A stretch of 64,000 nt of DNA from Burkholderiales bacterium (GTDB lineage Bacteria > Pseudomonadota > Gammaproteobacteria > Burkholderiales > SG8-41): positions 164,110 through 228,109 of the forward strand of contig DATAJS010000005.1 of the NCBI GenBank assembly GCA_036262035.1. Direction: 5' to 3'. Of this stretch, positions 1 to 8,269 are shown in pieces (positions within the stretch are counted from its first letter, which is position 1; each line of letters begins with the position of its first letter). The notes below the pieces were generated by a model. It made no database searches. It saw only the letters and a program-made list of their open reading frames with translations, and was not told the DNA's origin. The position numbers and the translations under genes are program-made.

Positions 1-649
1 ACGGCGAATGGACGATGCGGTAGATGAGCAGGAAACCGCCGACGAAGATCGCGAACACCGTCGGATACATGCCGGCCGGCGTCGACAGATCGACGAGGCC
101 GAACAGCTTGCCGCGCGGCACCGCCTGGATCCCGTCCTCGCCGCCGGTGAACGGCGCCTGCACGCAGAAGAAATAGACCATCTGCGCCAGCGCGAGCGTG
201 ATCATCGCGAAATAAATGCCCTGGCGGCGGATCGCGAGCAGGCCCACGACCAGGCCCAGCACGCCCGCCGCGACCGCCCCGGACAGGATGGCGAGCTCGG
301 GCGTGAACGGCGGCAGCGCGAGCCCCAGCGCGGGGATCGCCAGGCCCTCCTTGGCGAGGTACGCCGAGACGTAGCCGGCGCCGCCGAGGAACATCGCATG
401 ACCGAACGAGAGCAGCCCGCCGTAGCCGATGAGCAGGTTGAACGCGCACGCGAACAGCGCGAAGCACATCACCTTCATCAGGAACACCGGGTAGATCCAC
501 ATCGGCGCGATCGCGAAGAACGCGATCATCGCGACGAACGCGATGCGAAGGGTCTTTCGTTCGGCGCTTGCCGCGCGCACGATTCCCTCCCCCTCAGGGG
601 GAGGGTTAGGGTGAGGGTGGGTTTTGGCGGGCGCCGTGACCTCGTTCAT
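1..649 (-). CDS. livM: Branched-chain amino-acid ABC transporter permease LivM (partial, runs off left edge)
   Basis: Second membrane permease of a LivFGHMK-type importer in the inner membrane, paired with LivH. The visible N-terminal part is hydrophobic with LivM-like stretches (NLLIGYGGLLSFGHAMF near residue 60, then GIYFAMITLALAQM). The ATG at 649-647 overlaps the livH stop (ATGA), which argues for this start. An oddity is residues 11-21 (HPHPNPPPEGE), which are the translation of a palindromic REP-like sequence; an in-frame GTG at 580 would skip it. The C-terminal half lies outside the window. The substrate could be an amino acid, urea or an aromatic acid; the sequence does not decide. 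Confidence 0.9.
   Translation of the reverse strand, partial: MNEVTAPAKTHPHPNPPPEGEGIVRAASAERKTLRIAFVAMIAFFAIAPMWIYPVFLMKVMCFALFACAFNLLIGYGGLLSFGHAMFLGGAGYVSAYLAKEGLAIPALGLALPPFTPELAILSGAVAAGVLGLVVGLLAIRRQGIYFAMITLALAQMVYFFCVQAPFTGGEDGIQAVPRGKLFGLVDLSTPAGMYPTVFAIFVGGFLLIYRIVHSP
584..633. repeat. REP-like palindrome CCCTCCCCCTCAGGGGGAGGG
   Basis: The core CCCTCCCCCT-CAGGGGGAGGG is a near-perfect inverted repeat, followed by GTTAGGGTGAGGGTGGG. The same core followed by TTAGGGT recurs at 53187-53216 between cysE and trmJ. This copy lies inside the predicted N-terminus of LivM rather than between genes. Repeats of this type are widespread in proteobacterial genomes. Confidence 0.8.
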
Positions 650-1533
650 CGCTGCGCTCCGAACAATCCCGCCGGCCTGAACATCAGCACGATCGCCATG
701 ACGATGAAGATCACGGTGTTCGACGCCTCGGGATAGAACACCTTGGTCAGCCCTTCGAGCAGGCCGAGCATGAAGCCGGTGACGATCGATCCCATGATCG
801 AGCCCATGCCGCCGATCACCACGACCGCGAACACGACGATGATGAGATCGGCGCCCATCAGCGGGCTCACGCTGTAGATCGGCGCCGCCATCACGCCCGC
901 GAACGCCGCGAGCGCGACGCCGAAACCGTAGGTCAGCGTCACCATGCGCGGCACGTTGACGCCGAACGCCTGCACGAGCTCGCGGTTCTCGGTCGCGGCG
1001 CGCAGGTAGGAGCCGAGCTTGGTCTTCTCGATCATGAACCACGTGCCGATACAGACCGTCAGCGACACCGCGATCACCCACGCGCGGTAGTTCGGCAGGA
1101 ACATGAAGCCGAGGTTCTGCCCGCCTTCGAGCGCCTTGGGAATCGCGTACGGCAGGCCGGTCGAGCCGAACTCGTGACGGAACAGCCCCTGGATCACGAC
1201 CGCGACGCCGAACGTCAGCAGGAAGCCGTACAGGTGATCGAGCTTGTAGAGCCGCGACAGCATGAGCCGCTCGATCACCACGCCCGTCGCGCCGACGACG
1301 ATCGGCGTGATCGCGAGCGCCCACCAGTACGACAGCCCGAGCTTGTTCAGCAGGAACCACGCGCAGAACGCGCCCATCATGTACTGCGCGCCGTGCGCGA
1401 AGTTGATGATGTTGAGCAGCCCGAAGATCACCGCGAGCCCGAGCGAGAGCAGCGCGTAGAAGGAGCCGTTGATCAGGCCGATCAAAAGCTGACCGAATAA
1501 CGCCTGCGTCGGAATTCCGAAGATCTCGCTCAT
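646..1533 (-). CDS. livH: Branched-chain amino-acid ABC transporter permease LivH
   Basis: Integral membrane permease of 295 aa, the usual LivH length, with about eight hydrophobic segments. Family-typical stretches are visible: LINGSFYALLSLGLAVIFG near residues 18-36, NFAHGAQYMMGAF near 44-56, and a C-terminal FRPAGLFG. It forms the transmembrane channel with LivM, driven by LivG and LivF. Its stop codon overlaps the livM start by 4 nt, so the two permeases are translationally coupled. The receptor gene lies upstream, separated by a spacer rich in GGTGACG repeats. Confidence 0.93.
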   Translation of the reverse strand: MSEIFGIPTQALFGQLLIGLINGSFYALLSLGLAVIFGLLNIINFAHGAQYMMGAFCAWFLLNKLGLSYWWALAITPIVVGATGVVIERLMLSRLYKLDHLYGFLLTFGVAVVIQGLFRHEFGSTGLPYAIPKALEGGQNLGFMFLPNYRAWVIAVSLTVCIGTWFMIEKTKLGSYLRAATENRELVQAFGVNVPRMVTLTYGFGVALAAFAGVMAAPIYSVSPLMGADLIIVVFAVVVIGGMGSIMGSIVTGFMLGLLEGLTKVFYPEASNTVIFIVMAIVLMFRPAGLFGAQR

Positions 1534-1540
1534 GGTTGGG

Positions 1541-1677
1541 AAAAGGTGACGGGCTATCGCAAAAGGTGACGACGCGCTGCCGCGCTGGTGACGACGCTAT
1601 CGCTGGTGACGAACTGCCGCGTCACCGCTTCATCCGTCACCGTCTGATCCGTCACCGTTTTACCCGCCACCTTTTTT
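1541..1677. repeat. Intergenic inverted array of GGTGACG / CGTCACC words
   Basis: Between the receptor gene and livH, the word GGTGACG occurs at about 1545, 1565 and 1587 (with a related GGTGACGA near 1606). Its reverse complement CGTCACC occurs at about 1620, 1635 and 1650, then CGCCACC at 1665. The outermost arms AAAAGGTGACGGG and CCCGCCACCTTTTTT pair almost fully, so the spacer could fold into one long hairpin ending in a T run. It sits inside the liv operon. Confidence 0.8.
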
Positions 1678-1680
1678 GCG

Positions 1681-2895
1681 TCAACCCTTAACCAGCGGGC
1701 AGCCACCCTCCTTCACCGGCCTGAACGCCTGGTCCGCCGGGATCGTCGCGCGCAGCTTGTAGTAGTCCCATGCGCCTTTGGACTCGGAGGGTTTCTTCAC
1801 TTCGAAGAGGTACATCGGGTGGATCTTGCGGCCGTCGGCGCGGATCGAGCCCTTGCCGAAGATCGGGTCGTCGGTCGGCAGCTCTTTCATCTTCGCCACG
1901 ACTTTCGCGCCGTCGGCGTCGCTCTTCAGCGCTTCGACCGCCTTGAGGTAATGCAGCACCGAGGAGTAGACCCCCGCCTGCGCCATCGTCGGCATCGCGC
2001 CCTTGTGCAGCTTGGCGAAGCGTTGCGAGAAGCTGCGCGTCTGCGCGTTGAGGTCCCAGTAGAACGACTCGGTGAGCAGCAGGCCCTGCGCCTTGTCGAG
2101 GCCGAGCGCGTGCACATCGGTGATGAAGACGAGCAGACCCGCGAACTGCTGGCCGCCTTTGACGATGCCGAACTCGGCGCCCTGCTTGATCGCGCTGATC
2201 GTGTCGGCGCCGGCGTTCGCCAGGCCGATGATCTTCGCTTTCGACGACTGCGCCTGCAGCAGGAAGGACGAGAAGTCGGAGGTCGGGAACGGGTGCCGCA
2301 CCTTGCCGACCACCTTGCCGCCGTTCTTGAGAACGACCGCCTCGGTGTCCTTCTCCAGCGCGTGTCCGAAGGCGTAGTCCGCGGTGAGGAAGAACCACGT
2401 GTTGCCGCCGGTCTTGACCACCGCCGAACCGGTGCCGTTCGCGAGCGCCCACGTGTCGTAGGTCCAGTGGATGCTGTTGGGGGTGCAGGCCTTGCCCGTG
2501 AGATCCGACGAGCCGCCGGTCGAGTCCAGCAGGACCTTGTTCTTCTCCTTCGCGATCTGGTTGACCGCGAGCATCACCGACGAGGTGGGCACGTCGACGA
2601 TCACGTCGACCTTGTCGACGTCGAACCACTGGCGCGCGATGCTCGAGCCGACCTCGGGCTTGTTCTGGTGGTCGGCGACGAGGATCTCGACCTTCATGCC
2701 TTTCTTCGCCGCGCCGAAGTCCTCGACGGCCATGCGCGCCGCGACGACCGACCCGGGACCGGCGAGGTCGGCGTACGTGCCCGACTGGTCGTTGAGCACG
2801 CCGATCTTGATGGCGTTGTCGCTGTATTGAGCGTGCGCCGATACGGCGCCGCATGCGAGGGCTACGGCCACGGCCAGCTGTTTCAGAACTCTCAT
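1681..2895 (-). CDS. Branched-chain amino-acid type ABC transporter substrate-binding protein
   Basis: Periplasmic receptor of the LivK/UrtA class (periplasmic binding fold type I). Residues 1-22 form a clear Sec signal peptide ending SAHA, cleaved before QYSDN. The mature protein starts with the family-typical IKIGVLNDQSG and continues with GPGSVVAARMAVEDFG. Length is 404 aa, normal for the family. A strong Shine-Dalgarno (GGAGGAGC) precedes the ATG. It lies between livF and livH in the same orientation and should deliver ligand to the LivHM pore. The ligand is not evident; relatives in Burkholderiales bind amino acids, aromatic acids or urea. Confidence 0.9.
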   Translation of the reverse strand: MRVLKQLAVAVALACGAVSAHAQYSDNAIKIGVLNDQSGTYADLAGPGSVVAARMAVEDFGAAKKGMKVEILVADHQNKPEVGSSIARQWFDVDKVDVIVDVPTSSVMLAVNQIAKEKNKVLLDSTGGSSDLTGKACTPNSIHWTYDTWALANGTGSAVVKTGGNTWFFLTADYAFGHALEKDTEAVVLKNGGKVVGKVRHPFPTSDFSSFLLQAQSSKAKIIGLANAGADTISAIKQGAEFGIVKGGQQFAGLLVFITDVHALGLDKAQGLLLTESFYWDLNAQTRSFSQRFAKLHKGAMPTMAQAGVYSSVLHYLKAVEALKSDADGAKVVAKMKELPTDDPIFGKGSIRADGRKIHPMYLFEVKKPSESKGAWDYYKLRATIPADQAFRPVKEGGCPLVKG

Positions 2896-2952
2896 CGCTT
2901 GCTCCTCCAGTAAATGCGTGAACGGGTGAACGAGTGTACGGGCAGGTCGCTG

Positions 2953-3672
2953 TCACACCCCCAGGTATTCGTGTATGCGATCCATGTGGGTTTCCAACTC
3001 CGCGTTCGGGATCATGTCGATCACGCGGCCGTTCTCCATGACGTAGTGGCGGTCCGCGACCGACTGCGCGAAGCGGAAGTTCTGCTCGACGAGCAATATC
3101 GTGAGGCCGCTTTCCTTGAGCTTGGCGATGGTCGCGCCGATCTGCTGCACGATCACCGGCGCCAATCCTTCGGTCGGCTCGTCGAGGAGGAGCAGCGTCG
3201 CGCCGGTGCGCAGGATCCGCCCGATCGCGAGCATCTGCTGCTCGCCGCCCGAAAGCATGGTGCCCTGGCTCGTCTCGCGCTCCTTCAGGTTCGGGAACAG
3301 GGTGTAGATGCGCTCGACGTCGAAGCCGCCGTCCTTCACCCTGGGCGGCAGCAGCAGGTTCTCGCGCACCGTGAGGCTCGCGAAGATGCCGCGCTCCTCG
3401 GGGCAGATCGCGATGCCCCGCTTGGCGATGCGGTTCGACGGCAGCGAGATCGTCTCCGCGCCTTCGAAGCGCACCGAGCCCGTGCGCTTGCCGACCATCC
3501 CCATGATCGACTTGAGCGTCGTGGTCTTGCCGACGCCGTTGCGGCCGAGCAGCGTGACGACCTCGCCGCGCCGCACCTCGAAATCGACGCCGTGCAGGAT
3601 GTGCGATTCGCCGTACCAGGCCTGCAGCCCGTGCACGGCAAGCAGCGGAGCGCCGGGCGCAGTATCAGGCAT
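2953..3672 (-). CDS. livF: Branched-chain amino-acid ABC transporter ATP-binding protein LivF
   Basis: Cytoplasmic ATPase of the Liv importer, 239 aa. Walker A GRNGVGKT is at residues 43-50, with the ABC signature LSGGEQQMLAIGR and Walker B LLLLDEP downstream. The ending HMDRIHEYLGV matches the usual LivF C-terminus. I chose the ATG at 3672 because the protein then begins MPDTAPGAPLLAVHGL in line with the family; the frame stays open further upstream. It lies 35 nt downstream of livG, across a 10-bp-arm hairpin. Confidence 0.92.
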   Translation of the reverse strand: MPDTAPGAPLLAVHGLQAWYGESHILHGVDFEVRRGEVVTLLGRNGVGKTTTLKSIMGMVGKRTGSVRFEGAETISLPSNRIAKRGIAICPEERGIFASLTVRENLLLPPRVKDGGFDVERIYTLFPNLKERETSQGTMLSGGEQQMLAIGRILRTGATLLLLDEPTEGLAPVIVQQIGATIAKLKESGLTILLVEQNFRFAQSVADRHYVMENGRVIDMIPNAELETHMDRIHEYLGV

Positions 3673-3686
3673 GCCCCCGCCCCCGG

Positions 3687-3716
3687 CATGCGTGAATGGC
3701 ACCGCTTTCACGCATG
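3687..3716. other. Perfect hairpin spanning the livG stop codon
   Basis: CATGCGTGAA (3687-3696) and TTCACGCATG (3707-3716) are perfect 10-nt inverted arms around a 10-nt loop. The structure includes the last codons and the TGA of livG and lies just before livF. There is no T run, so it looks like an mRNA processing or stability element rather than a terminator. That role is an inference. Confidence 0.7.
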
Positions 3717-4463
3717 ACCTTGCCCCAGGTAGGCCTGCACCACCTCGGGATTCTTCGAGACGGTCTCGTAATCGCCCTGGGCGAGGATCTCGCCGCGCGC
3801 GAGGACGGTGATGTAGTGGCAGAGGTTCGCGACCACGGCGAGGTTGTGCTCGACCATGAGCACCGTGCGGTTCTGCGCCGCGGTGCGTATCAGCGCCGCG
3901 ATGCGCTCGACGTCCTCGTGCGTCATGCCCGCGGTCGGCTCGTCGAGCAGCATCACCTCGGGATCGAGCGCGAGCGTGGTCGCGATCTCGAGCGCGCGCT
4001 TGCGGCCGTAAGGAAGCTCCACCGCGACGGTGCTCTCGTAAGCGCTGAGCCCGACCGCTTCGATGAGCTGGCGCGCGCGCCCGTTGTACGACGTAAGCCG
4101 GCGTTCGGCGCGCCAGAAGTCGAACGATTCGCCGCGTTTCCTCTGCAGGGCGACGCGCACGTTCTCGAGCACCGTGAGGTGCGGGAAGACCGCGGAGATC
4201 TGGAAGGAGCGCACCAGTCCCATGCGCGCGACCGCCGCGGGGCGCGCGCCGGTGATGTCCTTCGAGTTGTAGAAGATGCGCCCGCGCGTCGCGGGCAGGA
4301 AGCGCGTGAGCAGGTTGAAGCACGTGGTCTTGCCCGCGCCGTTCGGGCCGATGAGCGCATGGATCGTGCCGCGCCTCACCTTGAGATCGACGTTCCTGAC
4401 GGCGACGAAGCCTTTGAACTCCTTGGTGAGCTCGCGCGTCTCGAGGACGTAATCGTTTTCCAT
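3708..4463 (-). CDS. livG: Branched-chain amino-acid ABC transporter ATP-binding protein LivG
   Basis: Cytoplasmic ATPase partner of LivF, 251 aa. Walker A GPNGAGKT is at residues 39-46 and Walker B VMLLDEPTAGM follows. The signature segment reads LPYGRKRALEIA, the LivG style rather than LSGGQ, and GLVRSFQ is also typical. It appears to be the first gene of the liv operon (livG-livF-receptor-livH-livM). A possible sigma-70 promoter, TTGCCC (4581-4576), 19 nt, TATGAT (4556-4551), overlaps the 3' end of radA. Confidence 0.92.
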   Translation of the reverse strand: MENDYVLETRELTKEFKGFVAVRNVDLKVRRGTIHALIGPNGAGKTTCFNLLTRFLPATRGRIFYNSKDITGARPAAVARMGLVRSFQISAVFPHLTVLENVRVALQRKRGESFDFWRAERRLTSYNGRARQLIEAVGLSAYESTVAVELPYGRKRALEIATTLALDPEVMLLDEPTAGMTHEDVERIAALIRTAAQNRTVLMVEHNLAVVANLCHYITVLARGEILAQGDYETVSKNPEVVQAYLGQGHA

Positions 4464-4564
4464 GTGCCGCCGGTCCCCCTAAGGGACGCGCCCCTCCTCC
4501 TGGCGTCAGCGGCCGCCTCTTCACGGACATGACCGCTGCATTGCTACGGCATCATACCGAACTA

Positions 4565-5932
4565 TCAGCGCACGTGGGCAAACGCTTCTTCGACGCGCTC
4601 CACTGCGCTCACCTCCATGCCGGGAATCGCCTGCCGCGGCTTGTTCGCCTTCGGCACGAGGGCGTGGGTGAAGCCGAGCTTCGCCGCTTCGCGCAGCCGC
4701 TCCTGGCCGCGCTGCACCGGCCGCACTTCGCCGGCGAGGCCGACCTCGCCGAACACGACCAGCTTCGGCGGCAGCGGTTTGTTCTTGAGCGACGAGACGA
4801 TCGCCATCAGCACCGCGAGGTCGGCCGCGGGCTCGGTGATGCGCACGCCGCCCACCGCATTGACGAAGACGTCCTGGTCGAAGCACGCGATACCCGCGTG
4901 CCGGTGCAGCACCGCGAGCAGCAGCGCGAGGCGGTTCTGCTCGAGGCCCACCGACAGCCTGCGCGGATTCGGCGCGTGCGCGTCGTCGACCAGCGCCTGG
5001 ATCTCGACCAGCATCGGCCGCGTGCCTTCCTGCGTCACCATGACGCACGAGCCCGCGACTTCGACGCCGTGCTGCGAGAGGAAGAGCGCCGACGGATTCG
5101 ACACGCCTTTGAGGCCCTTGTCGGTCATCGCGAACACGCCCAGTTCGTTGACCGCCCCGAAACGGTTCTTGAACGCGCGCACCAGCCTGAAGCTCGAGTG
5201 CGTGTCGCCTTCGAAATAGAGCACGGTGTCGACCATGTGCTCGAGCACGCGCGGTCCCGCGAGCGCGCCTTCCTTGGTGACGTGGCCGACGAAGACGACC
5301 GACGTCGCACCCGCTTTGGCGACGCGCGTGAGCTGCGCCGCGCACTCGCGCACCTGTGCGACCGAGCCGGGCGCCGACGTGAGCTGGCCCGAATAGAGCG
5401 TCTGTATCGAATCGACGACCGCGACGTCGGCTTTCTCGGACTGGATCGCCGCCTGGATCTTCTCGAGGTTGATCTCGGCGAGCACGTGGACCTGGCGCAC
5501 GTCGAGGCCGAGGCGTTTGGCGCGCAAGGCGACCTGCTGCGCCGATTCCTCGCCGGTGACGTAGAGGAGCTTGCGCTTCGGCGCGGCCATGCCCATCTCG
5601 GCGAGCGACTGGAGCAGCAGCGTCGACTTGCCGATGCCGGGATCGCCGCCGATCAGCACCACGCCGCCCGGCACCAGGCCGCCGCCGAGCACGCGGTCGA
5701 ACTCGGACACGCCGGTGGGAATGCGCTCTTCCTCGCGCGCTTCGACGTCCGACAGGCGCTGGAGCTTGCCGCCGTCGGCGATCAGGGCGAAGCGGTTGGA
5801 CGTAGCCGACGCCGCTTCGGGCACCGTTTCCTCGAGCGTGTTCCAGACCTGACAGTGGGGGCACTGGCCTTGCCACTTCACGGATTGGCCGCCGCACTCG
5901 GTGCAGGTGTAGATGGTCTTAGCTTTCGCCAT
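4565..5932 (-). CDS. radA: DNA repair protein RadA (Sms)
   Basis: DnaB-type ATPase that promotes branch migration and processing of recombination intermediates. All landmarks are present in 455 aa: the N-terminal zinc finger (C10, C13, C24, C27), Walker A GGDPGIGKS at 95-103, the RadA-specific KNRFG motif mid-protein, and a Lon-protease-like C-terminal domain without a catalytic Ser-Lys dyad evident. Length is normal. It stands downstream of alr in the same direction, separated by a repeat-containing spacer. Confidence 0.96.
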   Translation of the reverse strand: MAKAKTIYTCTECGGQSVKWQGQCPHCQVWNTLEETVPEAASATSNRFALIADGGKLQRLSDVEAREEERIPTGVSEFDRVLGGGLVPGGVVLIGGDPGIGKSTLLLQSLAEMGMAAPKRKLLYVTGEESAQQVALRAKRLGLDVRQVHVLAEINLEKIQAAIQSEKADVAVVDSIQTLYSGQLTSAPGSVAQVRECAAQLTRVAKAGATSVVFVGHVTKEGALAGPRVLEHMVDTVLYFEGDTHSSFRLVRAFKNRFGAVNELGVFAMTDKGLKGVSNPSALFLSQHGVEVAGSCVMVTQEGTRPMLVEIQALVDDAHAPNPRRLSVGLEQNRLALLLAVLHRHAGIACFDQDVFVNAVGGVRITEPAADLAVLMAIVSSLKNKPLPPKLVVFGEVGLAGEVRPVQRGQERLREAAKLGFTHALVPKANKPRQAIPGMEVSAVERVEEAFAHVR

Positions 5933-5950
5933 ATCGACTTGCCGTCGTAG

Positions 5951-6001
5951 GGTGCGCGCGAGCGCACCGCGCCTTTAGCGGTGCGTTGGCACGCACCCCA
6001 C
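5951..6001. repeat. Intergenic GGGTGCG inverted repeat between alr and radA
   Basis: GGGTGCGCGCGAGCGCACC, then GCGGTGCGTTGGCACGCACCCC. Each half folds on itself (GGTGCG/CGCACC), and the outer GGGTGCG and CGCACCCC also pair. The spacer is short. It could act as a terminator-like or mRNA-stability structure, but no T run follows. Confidence 0.6.
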
Positions 6002-6012
6002 GGTTCATTGGT

Positions 6013-7080
6013 TCACGTTTTCTCAATAACGCGCACGCGGGGCGCGAGTGCACACAGCAGCTCGTATCCCACGGTCCCGGCCGCAGTCGCGACGTGCTCG
6101 ACCGGGTTGCCCTCGCCCCACAGCACCACGCGCGTGCCTGCGCGGGCATCGGGCGCGTTCGACAGGTCGACCACGAGCATGTCCATCGACACGCGGCCGA
6201 CGGTGCCGCAGATCGCATCGCCGACCCGCACCGGCGTCCCGGTCGGCGCGTGGCGCGGGTAGCCGTCGGCGTAGCCGCACGCGACCACGCCGATGCGCTG
6301 TTTCGCCTCCGCCGTATAGACGCCGCCGTAGCCGACGATCTCGCCTGCACCAAGCTCGCGCACCGCGATGAGCTCGCTCGCGAGCGTCATCGCGGGTTTG
6401 AGGCCGATGTCGGCGCCCACGCTTTCGGCGAACGGCGAGCAGCCGTACAGCATGATGCCGGGGCGGACCACGTCGAAATGAGTTTGCGGGTAGCGCAGCA
6501 CCGCGGCGGAGTTGGCGACGCTCCTCGGCAGCGTCGAGCCGGCGGTGACGCGCTCGAACGTCTCCATCTGCCACGCCACGCCGCGCTCGTCGTCCGCGGT
6601 CGCGAAATGGGTCATCAGCGTGATCGAGCCGACGGCAGGATTCGCCTCGAGCCGCGCGAGTGCGCCCGGGAAATCGTCCGGCTGGAAGCCGAGGCGATTC
6701 ATGCCGGTATTGATCTTGAGGAGCACGTCGAGCGCGGCTCCCGCCGGCGCGGCTTCGAGCATGCGGATCTGCTCGACGCTGTGCACCGTGGCGGCGATGC
6801 GCCGCTCGGCGAGCACCGGGAGCTCGGCCGGCTCGAAGAATCCTTCGAGCAGCACGATGCGCTGCGTGTAGCCCGCGTCGCGCAGGCGGACCGCCATGTC
6901 GAGCTCGACGACCGCGAAGCCGTCGGCGTGCGCCAGCGCCCGCGCCGCGCGGTTCAGACCGTGGCCGTACGCGTTCGCCTTGACCACCGCGAGGGCCTGC
7001 GCGCCGTGTGCGTGACGCCGGGCCACAGCGTAGTTATGGGAGAGCGCGCCGAGGTCTATCGTCGCGGAGATCGGCCTCAT
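6013..7080 (-). CDS. alr: Alanine racemase
   Basis: PLP enzyme interconverting L- and D-alanine for peptidoglycan synthesis. The PLP lysine is K34 in AVVKANAYGHG and the catalytic tyrosine lies in GYADGYPR near residue 270. MNRLGF and RPGIMLYG are also family hallmarks. Length of 355 aa is normal. The start codon overlaps the stop of the upstream LysR gene (ATGA), so the two are coupled. The divergent lplT and downstream radA give an arrangement common in betaproteobacteria. Confidence 0.96.
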   Translation of the reverse strand: MRPISATIDLGALSHNYAVARRHAHGAQALAVVKANAYGHGLNRAARALAHADGFAVVELDMAVRLRDAGYTQRIVLLEGFFEPAELPVLAERRIAATVHSVEQIRMLEAAPAGAALDVLLKINTGMNRLGFQPDDFPGALARLEANPAVGSITLMTHFATADDERGVAWQMETFERVTAGSTLPRSVANSAAVLRYPQTHFDVVRPGIMLYGCSPFAESVGADIGLKPAMTLASELIAVRELGAGEIVGYGGVYTAEAKQRIGVVACGYADGYPRHAPTGTPVRVGDAICGTVGRVSMDMLVVDLSNAPDARAGTRVVLWGEGNPVEHVATAAGTVGYELLCALAPRVRVIEKT

Positions 7081-8000
7081 CGGGACGACGACGCGCCCGC
7101 TTCCGCGAGCTCGCGCATGCGCGCGATCGCGAACTCGACGAACGTCGTCAGCAGGCGCGACCGGAACTTTTCCTTCGGATGCACCGCCGACAGCGTGCGT
7201 ATCAGCGGCGGCGCCAGCGGTATCGCGACGAGCGAGCCGAGCTTCACCTCCTTGCCGATGGTCGCGCGCGAGACGATCGCCACGGCGATGCCGGTCTCGA
7301 CGACGCCTTTCATCGCCTCGGGGCTGCCGAGCTCCATCACGACGTCGAGGTCCTCGGGCGGAACACCGCGCTCGCGCAGGTAGTTGTCGGTGAACTCGCG
7401 CGTGCCGGAGCCCGCTTCCCGCCGCACCACCGGGAGCGTCGCGATATCGTGCGCCTTCACGCTTTTCCTGCCGGCGAGCGCGTGTCCCGGCGCGCAGATG
7501 AGCACCAGCTCGTCGTCGCAGCAGACCTCGTTCTGCAGGCTCGGGAGGTAGGACGGCGATTCGATGAGGCCGACGTCGATCGTGTGGTCGGCGACGCGGT
7601 TCACGATCGTCTCGGAGTTCGCGACCGTGAGGTGCGCCTGCACCTCGGGATGCAGCGCTTTGAACTCGCCCAGCACCTGCGGCAGGATGAACTCGGCGAT
7701 CGTCGTGCTCGCACCGAGGAGGAGCGGCCCCGCCACCGCGCCGGTGAGCTCGCCGATGCGCGTGTCCATCTCTTCCGACAGGGCGAGTATGCGCTCGGCG
7801 TAGTCCATGACCAGCCGTCCCGCCGGCGTGAGCGCAATCTTGCCGTGACTGCGCTCGAAAAGCCGAGTATTGAAATGCTCCTCGAGCTGCTTCACCTGGA
7901 ACGTCACCGCCGGCTGCGTCATGAAAAGCTGCTCCGCCGCCTTGGTGAAGGAGAGCTGTTTCGCGACGGTGTAGAAGACCTGAAGGCGGCGGTCGGCCAT
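7077..8000 (-). CDS. LysR-family transcriptional regulator (CysL/CbbR-like)
   Basis: A 307-aa LysR-type regulator. The N-terminal winged helix-turn-helix spans about residues 3-62 (LQVFYTVAKQLSFTKAAEQL, TQPAVTFQVKQLEEHFNTRLFER), followed by a periplasmic-binding-like effector domain. Sequence flavour is closest to the CysL/CbbR branch, but the effector and target are not shown. It is translationally coupled to alr downstream and divergent from lplT, an unusual pairing since alr is normally constitutive. The upstream region holds purine/pyrimidine inverted arms and a small hairpin (8086-8101). Confidence 0.9.
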   Translation of the reverse strand: MADRRLQVFYTVAKQLSFTKAAEQLFMTQPAVTFQVKQLEEHFNTRLFERSHGKIALTPAGRLVMDYAERILALSEEMDTRIGELTGAVAGPLLLGASTTIAEFILPQVLGEFKALHPEVQAHLTVANSETIVNRVADHTIDVGLIESPSYLPSLQNEVCCDDELVLICAPGHALAGRKSVKAHDIATLPVVRREAGSGTREFTDNYLRERGVPPEDLDVVMELGSPEAMKGVVETGIAVAIVSRATIGKEVKLGSLVAIPLAPPLIRTLSAVHPKEKFRSRLLTTFVEFAIARMRELAEAGASSSR

Positions 8001-8005
8001 CTTGG

Positions 8006-8085
8006 GGCGGAGCGGAGAGTAGAGAGAGGAGACAGGGGAGTTTAATTCACGCGTTCTCCTCCCTCCTATCTCCTTTCGCCTCTCC
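8006..8085. repeat. Purine-rich arm / pyrimidine-rich arm inverted repeat
   Basis: 8006-8040 is a run of GGAGAG-like words and 8054-8085 a run of CTCCT-like words that read as its reverse complement. Together they form an imperfect long hairpin between the LysR gene and lplT. The design matches the other word-repeat hairpins in this window, but the word is GGAGA. It starts six nucleotides from the LysR start codon and so would lie in its 5' leader. Confidence 0.65.
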
Positions 8086-8101
8086 GGATACGATAGTATC
8101 C
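8086..8101. promoter_or_regulatory. Small perfect hairpin GGATAC-GATA-GTATCC, possible operator
   Basis: A 6-bp perfect inverted repeat with a 4-nt loop in the divergent LysR/lplT spacer. The sequence TATAAA at about 8213-8218, ahead of lplT, could be a -10 element. An operator role for the hairpin is speculative. Confidence 0.4.
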
Positions 8102-8269
8102 GCGGGATTCTAACTAACCGCCGAGGCCAAGGAGGGAATGATCGATCGTTTGCTGCTCGAGCACATCCTGCCGCTGAGGCCGTCCCGATCGCGGCGCGCG
8201 CGGCCGTTATGGTATAAACGCGCGGTCGTTCGCAAGCCGTAGCGCCTCCCCGTGTAAGTCCCCGGCACG

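Noticed and set aside
1541-1677. CRISPR array or direct-repeat cluster
   Set aside because: The repeats are very short (7-8 nt), inverted between arms, with irregular spacing and no spacers of uniform length.
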